Virus record (IMG/VR): IMGVR_UViG_3300021961_000705 | Span: 1 to 22,287 of that record | Length of the DNA: 22,287 nt | Source: a virus | Strand: one strand, 5' to 3' | Part shown: positions 7,413 to 14,912 of the stretch, in pieces | Position numbering within the stretch: the stretch's first letter is position 1 | Layout: each line of letters starts with the position of its first letter | Notes under the pieces: generated by a model | Database searches by the model: none | Told to the model about the DNA's origin: nothing | What the model saw: the letters and a program-made list of their open reading frames with translations, nothing else | Made by a program: the position numbers and the translations under genes

Positions 7413-7877
7413 TTACGCTACTAGCCCCGGCAAATACACAGTTTTGCCGTCTTTTTTCGTGGCTGTTAGAACCTGTTTTTTGTTGTCACCGGGGTTGTAA
7501 CTGACATGCACCCAGCCTGAATCGGGGATGCCGGGAGTATAAAACTCAAGTATTACTTGTCGGAACTCCATGTGGTCTACGATCCACTTAGCCAAGTCTG
7601 CATTGGCGATACCGGGAATCTCAATGTCAGCCGCCATACCCTTGCAGTGGTCCGAAGTCTTGGAGCCGCCAACTTTGGCGTTGACATCAGGGTGGCGGAA
7701 ACCAGAATTAACCTTTACACCCATGCCGTAATAGTCACGCACAGGCTGCAGAATGCACTCACACAGGGCTGTCAGGTTCGCAATCTCTTCCTCACCGGGA
7801 GTGTTGTCCATGTCTAGGCGTAAGGCTGTATCGCTCTTGACCATCTCCGCTAGGCTGAAGTTCTTCGTTAGTTGCAT
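7413..7877 (-). CDS. Endolysin, M15-family D-Ala-D-Ala carboxypeptidase-like (154 aa)
   Basis: A compact zinc peptidase that should cleave peptidoglycan peptides. The M15 signature is clear: SGFRHP at residues 58-63, SDHCKGMAAD at 75-84 giving ligands His77 and Asp84, and GWVHVS at 121-126 giving the third ligand His124. The N-terminus (MQLTKNFSLAEMVKSDTALR) matches the usual start of M15A phage enzymes, and the length is normal for a single-domain enzyme. There is no signal peptide, so release to the periplasm needs the holin encoded nearby. AAAGGA lies upstream of the ATG. The 5' end overlaps the upstream small gene by 86 bases. A gap of 45 nt follows before the 547-aa tail gene. Confidence 0.92.
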   Translation of the reverse strand: MQLTKNFSLAEMVKSDTALRLDMDNTPGEEEIANLTALCECILQPVRDYYGMGVKVNSGFRHPDVNAKVGGSKTSDHCKGMAADIEIPGIANADLAKWIVDHMEFRQVILEFYTPGIPDSGWVHVSYNPGDNKKQVLTATKKDGKTVYLPGLVA

Positions 7878-8067
7878 TTCCAGTTTCCTTTAGTAACACC
7901 TGAATACAGGTCACGTCGTAGGCTCGCACGTCAGGGTCAGCTTGCATTTTAGCTACTGCCTTGCGGTTGACTTCCTCGCACTCGTATAAGTATTTCTCGA
8001 CGTAAGCTTGGTGAAAGCCGCACACCCCGTTCTGTAAGCAGACAAAGGCGACGGGTATCCACAACAT
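7792..8067 (-). CDS. Small secreted/membrane-anchored lysis-region protein (91 aa)
   Basis: The start overlaps the holin stop as TAATG (8065-8069), a strong sign of a real coupled gene. Residues 1-17 are hydrophobic (MLWIPVAFVCLQNGVCGF) and could serve as a signal or anchor. Cysteines follow at VC, LYECEE and VTCIQV, a pattern fitting a small periplasmic disulphide protein. I recall similar proteins next to phage lysis genes, but I know no function. The last ~29 residues are read within the start of the endolysin gene in another frame and look unselected (GDGQERYSLTPRHGQHSR), so the ancestral gene probably ended near VTCIQVLLKE. A spanin-like role is possible but unproven. Confidence 0.7.
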   Translation of the reverse strand: MLWIPVAFVCLQNGVCGFHQAYVEKYLYECEEVNRKAVAKMQADPDVRAYDVTCIQVLLKETGNATNEELQPSGDGQERYSLTPRHGQHSR

Positions 8068-8477
8068 TACTTCTTACCCTTCATGTCAATAATCTTCTCT
8101 AACGTACGACCGCCAAAGTAAAACGACATAATCAGCATCCCCCACTGCCCAAGCAACTCGACGTAGGCAGGATTCGCATCCTTACCGAAAGCTGACATGA
8201 AAGCAAAGGTAAAGTAGCCCAGCAGGATGGCGCACAGGGTCATGGGCCGGATGTTCTTAGACAGCCAGCTATCGCTCGCCATGTCCGCCTTCAGGCGGTC
8301 GGTCAGATTGTTTTGCTCGGTCTCGTAGAGCTTGGTGTCATTAGCCATCTTTGCCAGCTCGCCGTCTTGCTGCATCTTGAGCAGCTCGGCTTGGGCCTTG
8401 GCCTTGGCTTCGGGGTCTGGGATGAGTTTATCGACGAGCTTGCCGCCGATCTCTAATAGTCCTGCTAACGGGATCAT
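8067..8477 (-). CDS. Holin, GTA_holin_3TM-like (136 aa)
   Basis: The layout fits the three-helix holin family named for gene-transfer-agent release. The N-terminus is MIPLAGLLEIGGKLVDKLIP. A DPEAKAKAQAELLKM amphipathic helix and charged coiled stretch cover about residues 21-66, then SWLSKNIRPMT leads into a membrane helix at 78-97. A second membrane helix covers 105-123 (GQWGMLIMSFYFGG), with a basic tail ending KGKK. Holins oligomerise in the inner membrane and let the endolysin through. The start overlaps the previous stop as ATGA (8474-8477), and the stop overlaps the next start as TAATG. It lies two genes upstream of the M15 endolysin. Confidence 0.85.
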   Translation of the reverse strand: MIPLAGLLEIGGKLVDKLIPDPEAKAKAQAELLKMQQDGELAKMANDTKLYETEQNNLTDRLKADMASDSWLSKNIRPMTLCAILLGYFTFAFMSAFGKDANPAYVELLGQWGMLIMSFYFGGRTLEKIIDMKGKK

Positions 8478-8806
8478 TTTTCAGTCTCCTTATCGGTTAC
8501 CCATTTTGGGGGCGTACCACTACCAGTCCATGTTTGCTTTACAGGGGCTTGCGGGTCTCGTGGAGGCGTTTCGCTATCCACTTTATTATTTTGTGTTCCG
8601 ACCATGATGCCGCTAAGCGCACCAACGATGAAAGTAGCGATCGGGCCAATAAGTTTAAAGAATTCAGCGTCATTGGGGGCTTGTCCTACCATTGGTTGGG
8701 TTACAAAAACAAGAGAATATAGCACCACGCCAACGATGCCAACTAACGTCACTGCCATTGTGACGCCGACTACAAAGCGCAACCACTCATCAAGACTTGG
8801 TTTCAT
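8474..8806 (-). CDS. Two-transmembrane-helix protein, possible second holin/antiholin (110 aa)
   Basis: I chose the ATG at 8806. The frame stays open to a TTG at 8815, but neither start has a clear Shine-Dalgarno, and translation probably depends on coupling to the overlapping lipoprotein gene. The protein starts MKPSLDEWLRF. One membrane helix spans about residues 11-35 and a second about 49-70, with the loop TQPMVGQAPNDAEFF between. The C-terminal 40 residues are hydrophilic and proline-rich. The two-helix hairpin and its place directly before the holin suggest a holin, antiholin or other lysis-timing membrane protein. This is inference; I do not recognise a named family. Confidence 0.75.
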   Translation of the reverse strand: MKPSLDEWLRFVVGVTMAVTLVGIVGVVLYSLVFVTQPMVGQAPNDAEFFKLIGPIATFIVGALSGIMVGTQNNKVDSETPPRDPQAPVKQTWTGSGTPPKWVTDKETEK

Positions 8807-8987
8807 AGTGTTCAATCAGGTATTCAGTACAAGTGCCATCTGCTTCGCAGGCTGGCGGGTTACACTCTTTTGAGCGTTGATTCGCAGGGTCTTGACAGGG
8901 ATACCGGTACTGGTCTGAACAGCCAGCGATTGCAAAGACCGCGCACATAGTTACTAATCCAGCACATATCAATAGAGTCCTCGTCAT
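8790..8987 (-). CDS. Phage lipoprotein (65 aa)
   Basis: The ATG at 8987 overlaps the stop of the 158-aa gene as ATGA; an upstream GTG at 9005 is in frame but less likely. MTRTLLICAGL opens a hydrophobic signal peptide ending in the lipobox AIAGC, so Cys23 should be lipidated and the mature protein is about 43 residues. The mature part starts CSDQYRYPCQDPAN and has four further cysteines, suggesting a small disulphide-stabilised domain. I recall this CSDQYRYPCQDP pattern from other phage lysis or late regions. It could be an outer-membrane spanin subunit (Rz1-like) or a superinfection factor. Its place in the lysis cluster favours the former, but it lacks the proline-rich body of classic Rz1. 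Confidence 0.8.
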   Translation of the reverse strand: MTRTLLICAGLVTMCAVFAIAGCSDQYRYPCQDPANQRSKECNPPACEADGTCTEYLIEHYETKS

Positions 8988-9460
8988 ACCGCAGCTCGCT
9001 TCCACTCAATTGCCGTAGCAATCATGCCCCAGATCGCCCAGATACCCAGACCCAAAACGACTGCAAGCAGGCAGTACATAATCACGTCTTTGCGGCGCTG
9101 GGCTTGGAAGATGATTTCGCGCTCGCGTTTGAGCTTAATCTGACGCTGCATTTGCATAAGCTCGTCAAAGGCTTGTGGCCCGTAACGTAACTTGACCATG
9201 CTCATAAGCTCAAGGTGTTGCTTACGCACAGCCTCACGGCGCTGGAGTTGCTCCATTGCCTCTTGCTCGACAGACTTGCCGCTGCCGATGCGTTTAAAAA
9301 TGCTGGGCTTCTTGTTGTCTAGCGCGTTTAATTCGCTGACTTTACCCATCCACGAGCCAATTTGGCCGAGGACATCTTCGACTTCGCGACCAGCCTCAAC
9401 AAGTTTTTTAACAGTGTTAAAGGCAGCGGTTGCTGCCATGAAGAGGCTGATTGGGTCCAT
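8984..9460 (-). CDS. Membrane-anchored coiled-coil protein (158 aa)
   Basis: Long charged helices cover about residues 10-125, including VKKLVEAGREVEDVLGQIGS and the arginine/glutamine-rich QMQRQIKLKREREIIFQAQR. A single membrane helix follows at about 126-150 (CLLAVVLGLGIWAIWGMIA), with a short basic tail. The start overlaps the previous 56-aa gene as TAATG, and the stop overlaps the lipoprotein start as ATGA. The C-terminal anchor with an N-terminal coiled coil is the reverse of a typical Rz i-spanin (N-terminal anchor), so a spanin call is not justified. It might be a membrane-binding lysis regulator or virion protein. I do not know the family's function. Confidence 0.75.
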   Translation of the reverse strand: MDPISLFMAATAAFNTVKKLVEAGREVEDVLGQIGSWMGKVSELNALDNKKPSIFKRIGSGKSVEQEAMEQLQRREAVRKQHLELMSMVKLRYGPQAFDELMQMQRQIKLKREREIIFQAQRRKDVIMYCLLAVVLGLGIWAIWGMIATAIEWKRAAV

Positions 9461-9630
9461 TAACTACCTATTCTGGGTTTTTGCTCGGCAAGGGTGGCAT
9501 CCTGTGGGGCGGTTGCTTTGGCTTCTTGTTGGATAGCTGAAATAAGCTGCGCTACGTCGTTGTATGGACGAGACGCCAAATAGCTCAGCACGGCGTTTAC
9601 AAGGTTTGTGGTTAGGGTAATTTTATCCAT
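9460..9630 (-). CDS. Small conserved phage protein (56 aa)
   Basis: A 56-codon gene: MDKITLTTNLVNAVLSYLAS at the N-terminus, then RPYNDVAQLISAIQQEAK and a proline/alanine-rich tail ending KPRIGS. The stop shares its last base with the next start (TAATG at 9458-9462), as at other junctions in this operon. The codon pattern and the NAVLSYLASRPYNDV helix pair resemble a small protein that I remember near phage late genes. There is no clear Shine-Dalgarno before the ATG, so initiation may be weak or re-initiated after the 112-aa gene 24 nt upstream. Function unknown; it fills what would otherwise look like a 195-nt gap. Confidence 0.75.
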   Translation of the reverse strand: MDKITLTTNLVNAVLSYLASRPYNDVAQLISAIQQEAKATAPQDATLAEQKPRIGS

Positions 9631-9654
9631 ATTGGTTGTCTGAGTAAAGAAAAG

Positions 9655-9993
9655 TTATGCCCAAGGCAACACATGGGCGTCAACTACGACGCCTGCCTTT
9701 TCGTCTATGTCTTCTTTTATTTTGCTGTTAACGTGTTCTTCGTAACTACCTGTTACTTGAGACTGAATCCATGCTAGTACATCCGCCTCTGTAAGCTGCT
9801 CGAAAGGAATAAATGGACCAGATTCGTCACCGGGGTCAACAGTGAACGGTGTAGCGCCAGCAAAGAAACCAGTGTTGCCGTTCTCATCCGTCCCATGCTT
9901 TTCCCAGTAGGTTTGAACAACCGCCTTTGGGCGACCCGGACTAACATCTTGTATCTTTAAGTTAGTAACTTTCCATGTATAAGTTATTGTCAT
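9655..9993 (-). CDS. Conserved phage protein of the DUF7936-like type (112 aa)
   Basis: A 112-aa soluble protein starting MTITYTWKVTNLKI. It then has VVQTYWEKHGTDENGNTGFF, GATPF, IPFEQLTEADVLAWIQS and a terminal helix with HVNSKIKEDID. I recall this layout (beta hairpin, TDENG loop, FIP-[FY]-E-x-L-T then a Trp helix) from a conserved phage family of unknown function, listed as DUF7936 as far as I remember. AAGGAGAG lies three to five bases before the ATG and covers the stop of the long fibre gene. Position after the fibre suggests a minor structural role, but nothing in the sequence proves it. Confidence 0.75.
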   Translation of the reverse strand: MTITYTWKVTNLKIQDVSPGRPKAVVQTYWEKHGTDENGNTGFFAGATPFTVDPGDESGPFIPFEQLTEADVLAWIQSQVTGSYEEHVNSKIKEDIDEKAGVVVDAHVLPWA

Positions 9994-10002
9994 TTTCTCT
10001 CC

Positions 10003-13000
10003 TTAGACGACAGCCCAGTTGGCACCACTACTAATTGTTACTGTAATGCCACTGTTAATCGTAATTGGACCAGCCGACATACCGTTTCTTGTAGAAGCCA
10101 TTGTGTAGTTTGCTGTGATTGCTTGTGCGTTTTCGTAAATTACACCACCAGCAGCAGCCACTTCTACACCGTTAACGGTAAGATCATTAAGAACAGATGT
10201 ACTTGCTGGATTCGTATAGTATGAGGTGTTGTCGCTATCGTAAAAGATTGGTGCACGGCTCGAACCGGGGCTAAATGTGTATGAGGTGTAAACCCTAAAC
10301 TCATCGTTACCGCCAGCAGAAATACCAACAATGTCTGCGCCGTACCTATACATCCCGGTGTTTAGGTCCGCCGTCCACGTAAAGGAAGGGGTACCCGCCG
10401 TATCGGCATCAATACCCTGAAATCCACCATTAGTTGTACTGGTAGCGTTGAACGTTGGAGCATCAACAGTGAGTGATGATGAAACCGCTGTTGTGCTAAT
10501 AGTTAAACGATTTGTACCACCAGTCGAAAAACCAATCTGATCGGCAGCAGGGCGCCACACCCCTGTGTTTGTGTCACCCGTCCAAGTATGGGCTGGGGCA
10601 GCGGCGGTATCGCTGGCTGATCCATTTAAATAGTTAGCAGAAACAAAAGTACCTGCGGTCACAGAGGTAGTAGCACTAAGGGCACCAACGCCAAGCTGTC
10701 CTGAATCAGGATAATAATACAGATTCGAGCTTTCGTTGAGACGCTTATGACCAGCTGTTGAATCATCAACAAAAGTTAGGTATCTAATACCGCTGCTGGT
10801 TTGGTCATCTTCCACATACGGCTCAAGTGTGTAGTTTGCTGAGCCGTTAACACTAACGCCGTTGATTGTACGAGCCGTGCCCCAGCTTGATGTCGTAATG
10901 TTGGCGGTTCCGTCAAAACTTGTACCATTTATTGTCCGTGCGGTTGTAAGTTTCGTAGCCTGACTTGCGCTGGATGCTGAACCAGCAATGCTTGTCTGTA
11001 TCGCAGTTTCCACAAGGCTGGAGGTTATGTTAGTGTACCCTGTTAGACTTGTCGTAGCGGTAACAGTCCAATCTTTACAATAAGCATCAGTCACACCACT
11101 ATGAGAGAACATGGCGTGGGTGATCGCAAACATTGGATAACTCCAAGTCGATGTCACATCTCCAATAATCACGCAGTTTTTACCACTAGGGTCTACACCA
11201 AAACGTACAGAAATGTTGTCTGTACCCAAGGCGATCTTTCCAGTGCTTGCCCATGCACCCGTTGAGCGATATCCCTGCACAATACATAAAGCAGATTTAT
11301 TATCATGCGTATAACTTTCAATACGCAGACGGTGCATAATAGAACTGGCTGTAGTTGGTGCAATGAAGACAATAGCGCCAGTTTGTGCCGCAAGGTCGCT
11401 TTTATACTGTGCTAAACCAAATACCGTTCTGTCATTCGTAGATGCAGAACCAGAGTTTGGTGTGGTGTAATGTGTATTACCACCATTAGTTTGCAATGTA
11501 ATACCAGTGTATGTTCCAGTAAGACGAGCGTCAGGTAATGTACCAGAGGTGAGGTTGCTGGCGCTGGTGTTAACAGTATCAACCCAAGGGACGTTAACCA
11601 CGCCTTGTCCAGCAGAGTTAACTTGCAAAGCATACGTTCTGCTTGCTGTTGCTGTTACTGCGTTGGCGGCAACTGTTTGCTGAGTATCAGAACCCAACTC
11701 AATACCACCCCGCACCGTGCTAGTCGCTGCTGGCAAGGTATAAGTAGTATCAGACCAAGGAACGTTTACAACTGCTTGACCAGAGCTATTAACTTGAATA
11801 CCGTAAGTTCTAGATGCAGTTGTAGTTACAGCATTAGCCGCTGTTGATTGAACCGTATCGTCTTCAAGCTTAATTAAACCTAAGTTGGTTGTAGTTGCTT
11901 GGCTATAAGTGGTATCAGTATCTTGTGCTAAATTACGCCAACCAGTCCATGTTCCATTATAGTATGTGCGATGGTAGTAGTTTGTGCTGCTATATTGAGA
12001 ATACAATTGGGTAGTATGTACCCCATTACCATAATCGTCATTTATTACTTGCAAAATACCAGCATTTGCAGTAGGGTAGTTTGATCCAGAAGCCGCATCT
12101 GCATTTGCGTTTTGAGTATAAAAACCAGTCGTTCTATAAGTGTTCAGGTCGATTGAACCGGGAATCTCGTTACCAGTAATTCTAAAATCTGTACCAGAAA
12201 GAGAAATCCCTTTTGATGCAGTGTAAGTAGTATTTGTATCTGTCCAAGGGACGTTTACAACTGCCTGATCTGAACTGTTGAGTTGAACAGCATATGTGCG
12301 TCCAGATGTTGCAGTGACAGTATTAGCAGCTACTGTTTGATCTGTGTCACTCCCAAGTTTAATCAATCCAAGGGTTGAAGTTGTTGCTGTGCTGTAGGTT
12401 GTATTGGTATCTGTCCAAGGGACGTTTACAACTGCCTGATTAGCAGAGTTAAGCTGAATACCATAAGTACGGCCTGCAGTTGTTGTTACAGCATTAGCCG
12501 CCACAGATTGATCTGTGTTACTAAACAACTCGATCAAACCAGCTGTGGTATCAGTGGCTATTCCATAAGTTGTGTTTGTAGAATTAATAGTAATACGCTG
12601 ATTAGTCTCATCCCAAGCTACCGTAGAAGCACCAGAGCCAACTACGTTAATAGAGTCCGTACCACTACCGCTACCACCAGCAATTAACTCAATATTTACA
12701 CTATTAGTTGTACCTGAGCCATCTAATATATAAGTGGTATTATTGTCTGTAGCTGTAGCCGAAACAAGCCCAGTAATATGACCAAAATCATCAAGAGTAA
12801 TATCTTGAATAAAGGTATTGCCAGAATTATCTACAGAGGCTTGTGTAGACGTATCAGCGTGGCTAATCGTAATCGAGGTATTAGCCGTCTGGTTAGCAGT
12901 ACCTAATTGAGCACCACCAGTTAATCCAGACCCCGTACTAACAGTAAATGAACCATTACCTACGCTAGGCTGAGATGCAGCAATAGTTAGGGTATCAGTG

Positions 13001-14898
13001 GCGCTGTCTGTAGTAACAGTTACGTTACTGCCGCCGACAATAGTTAGTGTGTCGTTGTTTGAATCGGCAACGATAGTGTTTTGCCCAGATACAGCAATGT
13101 TCTTAAATATGTTCTGAGACGAGCCACGGTCAGTATTGGTCAGCGTAATAGAGGTAGCGCTAGCTTGGTTAGCTGTTCCTAGTTGCCCGCCACCGGATAA
13201 GCCGGTGCTTGTGTTGACAGTGAAGGTGCCGTCGCCAACAGAAATTGCACTCGTGGAAGCAGCAGTTACACGCCCCTTGGCGTCAACGGTCAAAGACGGA
13301 ATAGCCGTCGACGAACCATATGTTCCAGCCGTAACTCCACTATTAGCCAGCGTCGCGGCAGCCGTAACGTTCTGCGAACCATTAAAAGACGGGCTTGTGT
13401 ATGTCACGTCGCCGGTCATGGCAATAGTGCGCCCAGTCGCCAAAGTACTAGCGGTAGTGGCGTTTCCACTCAAGGCGGCGCTAATGATATTAGCAGAGAA
13501 ATTACCAGAGGTGTCACGGGCGACAATCGTAGAAGCCGTGTTCGCACTAGTAGCGTTAGAGGTAACTGTAAACGTCGAAGCAGTGGCTTGGTTAGCCGAG
13601 AAAGTCGCGCTTCCAGAAATACCGGTGCCGGACGTATTAAGAGTCAGTGTGCCATCGCTAGCCGAAACGACGTTTTGCCACGAAGCAGTAGACCCGTCCG
13701 TTTTCAGGTACTTTCCTGAGTTACTTGTTTGCGTCGGTAACAGGCTGTCTTTTACAGCCGTCGAGACGGTTCGAGTAGCCGAGATGTGAACGTACTGGGG
13801 GTGGTCATCGTCCACCAGCCCGGAAAGATTGCCGTGGTCTGTAGCTGGATTTGCAGCTGGGTTCGCCGCACTAAGCGACCGCAGATCAATCACATTGACA
13901 ATGCGGGCGTGGGGGATGTTAGTGTTTGCGTCCGCGCAGTTGTACACTAACTTGTACAAGGGCCGAAACTCGACTGACGGAAAATCTGGTAAGTTTAGCG
14001 AGCTAAAGCTAGTTGCCTCGGCGTCACCCTGACTATCCGCCTGACTCTGCCCAATGATTGCAACGACAGGGTACGTTAGGTTGTTAGTCGCCAGAATCCA
14101 TGTAGTGCCGTACTTATTGTTCGTGACATCAGCCGTAGACCACACGCCGCCAGAAAGCAAGTTGTATTGCGGGCGCGCAGTGCCTTGCTTAAGGGGGAAG
14201 TTGGTGGGAGCGTCCAGAACCCAAGCGGTGCCTTGCAGATGCAAGACTGGAATCTTGGCTGGGAAAGCCAAATCTTGCTGCCATGTATTAGCAGTGGGAG
14301 TAGCAGTTGACACAATGTCAACCTGCATGTCTTCGTCGAAGAACGTGCCGCCTTCTACCGCTAACTGAGCATCGGCATCTAAATTGCCAGACCCGCTAGT
14401 AGTGTACCCACTAGCCGCGAAACCATTGGCGATAGCAGCGCCACGTGTGCGGTGCAAGTATTCGTGCGTCTGCCAGTCTAAGACAACCCCATGACGCTCG
14501 TCACCGAAATAAACAGCCGCGCCAGTAGTGGCGTTCCAGTAGACGTAAGCCGTAGGTGCGTCGCTGTCCCACGTAAAGTATGTTGTCTTGGTAGACAGCA
14601 CACCGGCGTTGCTGAAATAGATGTAATGCAGCCCTGTGGTATTAGGGATAACCACTGTTTTGGCTGACGTAAAGACATGTTTGTTGCCTTTACACCACAC
14701 AGTAAACGACGCGCCTACGGGCGAGATACTAAACGTACGAGAAGCTGCTGTAAAGCTAATCGAGGATTCAGTAATATCCTCATGCCCAATAGGCTCGCCA
14801 CCTACCGTAGCTACTTCGGCTAAATTTGTAAAGTTCGCATCGACCTCCGCGTTGGTTAGCGGTGAGCCTTTGCCAGCACGGGTGACGATGTCGACCAT
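10003..14898 (-). CDS. Long modular tail fibre (1631 aa)
   Basis: By far the largest gene. The N-terminus, MVDIVTRAGKGSPLTNAEVD followed by ANFTNL, is the usual virion-attachment start of many phage fibres. HGNLSGLVDDDHPQY near residues 353-368 is a known fibre coiled-coil motif. Next come three related G-T-x-T-x-N-T/S-G-S/T-G-[LI]-S/T-G units, then two pairs of 57-residue repeats (about 775-893 and 995-1110) separated by a pyocin-knob-like domain (about 895-992, with GSIDLNTYRTTGFYT and WTGWRNLAQ). Two TARTINGxSxDG motifs, two TWTxDxNTGxxR units and an IFYDSDNTSYYTNP motif follow, then a 47-residue tip. No S74 chaperone is seen. GGAGA lies ahead of the ATG. It probably binds the host surface as a trimer. 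Confidence 0.92.
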   Translation of the reverse strand: MVDIVTRAGKGSPLTNAEVDANFTNLAEVATVGGEPIGHEDITESSISFTAASRTFSISPVGASFTVWCKGNKHVFTSAKTVVIPNTTGLHYIYFSNAGVLSTKTTYFTWDSDAPTAYVYWNATTGAAVYFGDERHGVVLDWQTHEYLHRTRGAAIANGFAASGYTTSGSGNLDADAQLAVEGGTFFDEDMQVDIVSTATPTANTWQQDLAFPAKIPVLHLQGTAWVLDAPTNFPLKQGTARPQYNLLSGGVWSTADVTNNKYGTTWILATNNLTYPVVAIIGQSQADSQGDAEATSFSSLNLPDFPSVEFRPLYKLVYNCADANTNIPHARIVNVIDLRSLSAANPAANPATDHGNLSGLVDDDHPQYVHISATRTVSTAVKDSLLPTQTSNSGKYLKTDGSTASWQNVVSASDGTLTLNTSGTGISGSATFSANQATASTFTVTSNATSANTASTIVARDTSGNFSANIISAALSGNATTASTLATGRTIAMTGDVTYTSPSFNGSQNVTAAATLANSGVTAGTYGSSTAIPSLTVDAKGRVTAASTSAISVGDGTFTVNTSTGLSGGGQLGTANQASATSITLTNTDRGSSQNIFKNIAVSGQNTIVADSNNDTLTIVGGSNVTVTTDSATDTLTIAASQPSVGNGSFTVSTGSGLTGGAQLGTANQTANTSITISHADTSTQASVDNSGNTFIQDITLDDFGHITGLVSATATDNNTTYILDGSGTTNSVNIELIAGGSGSGTDSINVVGSGASTVAWDETNQRITINSTNTTYGIATDTTAGLIELFSNTDQSVAANAVTTTAGRTYGIQLNSANQAVVNVPWTDTNTTYSTATTSTLGLIKLGSDTDQTVAANTVTATSGRTYAVQLNSSDQAVVNVPWTDTNTTYTASKGISLSGTDFRITGNEIPGSIDLNTYRTTGFYTQNANADAASGSNYPTANAGILQVINDDYGNGVHTTQLYSQYSSTNYYHRTYYNGTWTGWRNLAQDTDTTYSQATTTNLGLIKLEDDTVQSTAANAVTTTASRTYGIQVNSSGQAVVNVPWSDTTYTLPAATSTVRGGIELGSDTQQTVAANAVTATASRTYALQVNSAGQGVVNVPWVDTVNTSASNLTSGTLPDARLTGTYTGITLQTNGGNTHYTTPNSGSASTNDRTVFGLAQYKSDLAAQTGAIVFIAPTTASSIMHRLRIESYTHDNKSALCIVQGYRSTGAWASTGKIALGTDNISVRFGVDPSGKNCVIIGDVTSTWSYPMFAITHAMFSHSGVTDAYCKDWTVTATTSLTGYTNITSSLVETAIQTSIAGSASSASQATKLTTARTINGTSFDGTANITTSSWGTARTINGVSVNGSANYTLEPYVEDDQTSSGIRYLTFVDDSTAGHKRLNESSNLYYYPDSGQLGVGALSATTSVTAGTFVSANYLNGSASDTAAAPAHTWTGDTNTGVWRPAADQIGFSTGGTNRLTISTTAVSSSLTVDAPTFNATSTTNGGFQGIDADTAGTPSFTWTADLNTGMYRYGADIVGISAGGNDEFRVYTSYTFSPGSSRAPIFYDSDNTSYYTNPASTSVLNDLTVNGVEVAAAGGVIYENAQAITANYTMASTRNGMSAGPITINSGITVTISSGANWAVV
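10006..10146 (-). repeat. C-terminal 47-residue tip module, copy 1 (long fibre)
   Basis: Encodes the last 47 residues of the 1631-aa fibre and aligns without gaps to the end of the 293-aa fibre (20 identities by my count). The shared core contains AGPITI-x-SGI and a glycine six residues from the C-terminus. Confidence 0.7.
11572..12590 (-). repeat. Two pairs of 171-bp coding repeats flanking a 106-codon insert
   Basis: The block CCAAGG (encoding part of N-V-P-W on the other strand) starts at 12415, 12244, 11755 and 11584. The spacings are 171, 489 and 171 bases, that is 57 residues within each pair plus a 106-residue insert between pairs. Within the first pair about 40 bases around 12231-12269 and 12402-12440 are nearly identical. 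Each unit reads roughly TTY-x5-LGLI-x-L-x-SDT-x-Q-x-AAN-x-V-x5-RTY-x2-Q-x-N-x4-AVVNVPW. Confidence 0.85.
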
Positions 14899-14912
14899 TC
14901 AAACTTCTCCAA

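Noticed and set aside
7378-7415. Promoter (TACAAT) or hairpin (GTAAG-CC-CTTAC) before the 547-aa gene
   Set aside because: There is no acceptable -35 at 16-18 bases and the stem is only five pairs with a loop too tight and no T run.
8988-9005. GTG start at 9005 for the lipoprotein
   Set aside because: The ATG at 8987 gives an exact ATGA overlap with the previous gene and a normal-length signal peptide; the GTG adds six residues without an RBS.
8984-9460. Calling the 158-aa membrane protein an i-spanin (Rz) with the lipoprotein as Rz1
   Set aside because: The membrane helix is at the C-terminus, the opposite of a normal i-spanin, and the lipoprotein is not nested in it and is not proline-rich.
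9612-9650. TTTACT-N17-TAAAAT around the start of the 56-aa gene
   Set aside because: The -35 is weak and the transcription start would lie inside the gene; it is probably chance in an A/T-rich spacer.
13136-13789. A 217-codon open frame on the plus strand inside the long fibre gene
   Set aside because: It begins at TTG, is antisense to a clear fibre gene with repeats, and has the valine/alanine/serine-rich look of reversed fibre codons; no ribosome-binding site is evident.
10003-14898. A C-terminal S74 chaperone domain or a polysaccharide depolymerase in the long fibre
   Set aside because: The end is a short beta tip, with no S74 Ser/Lys-type helical domain and no visible pectate-lyase or endosialidase-like catalytic motif.
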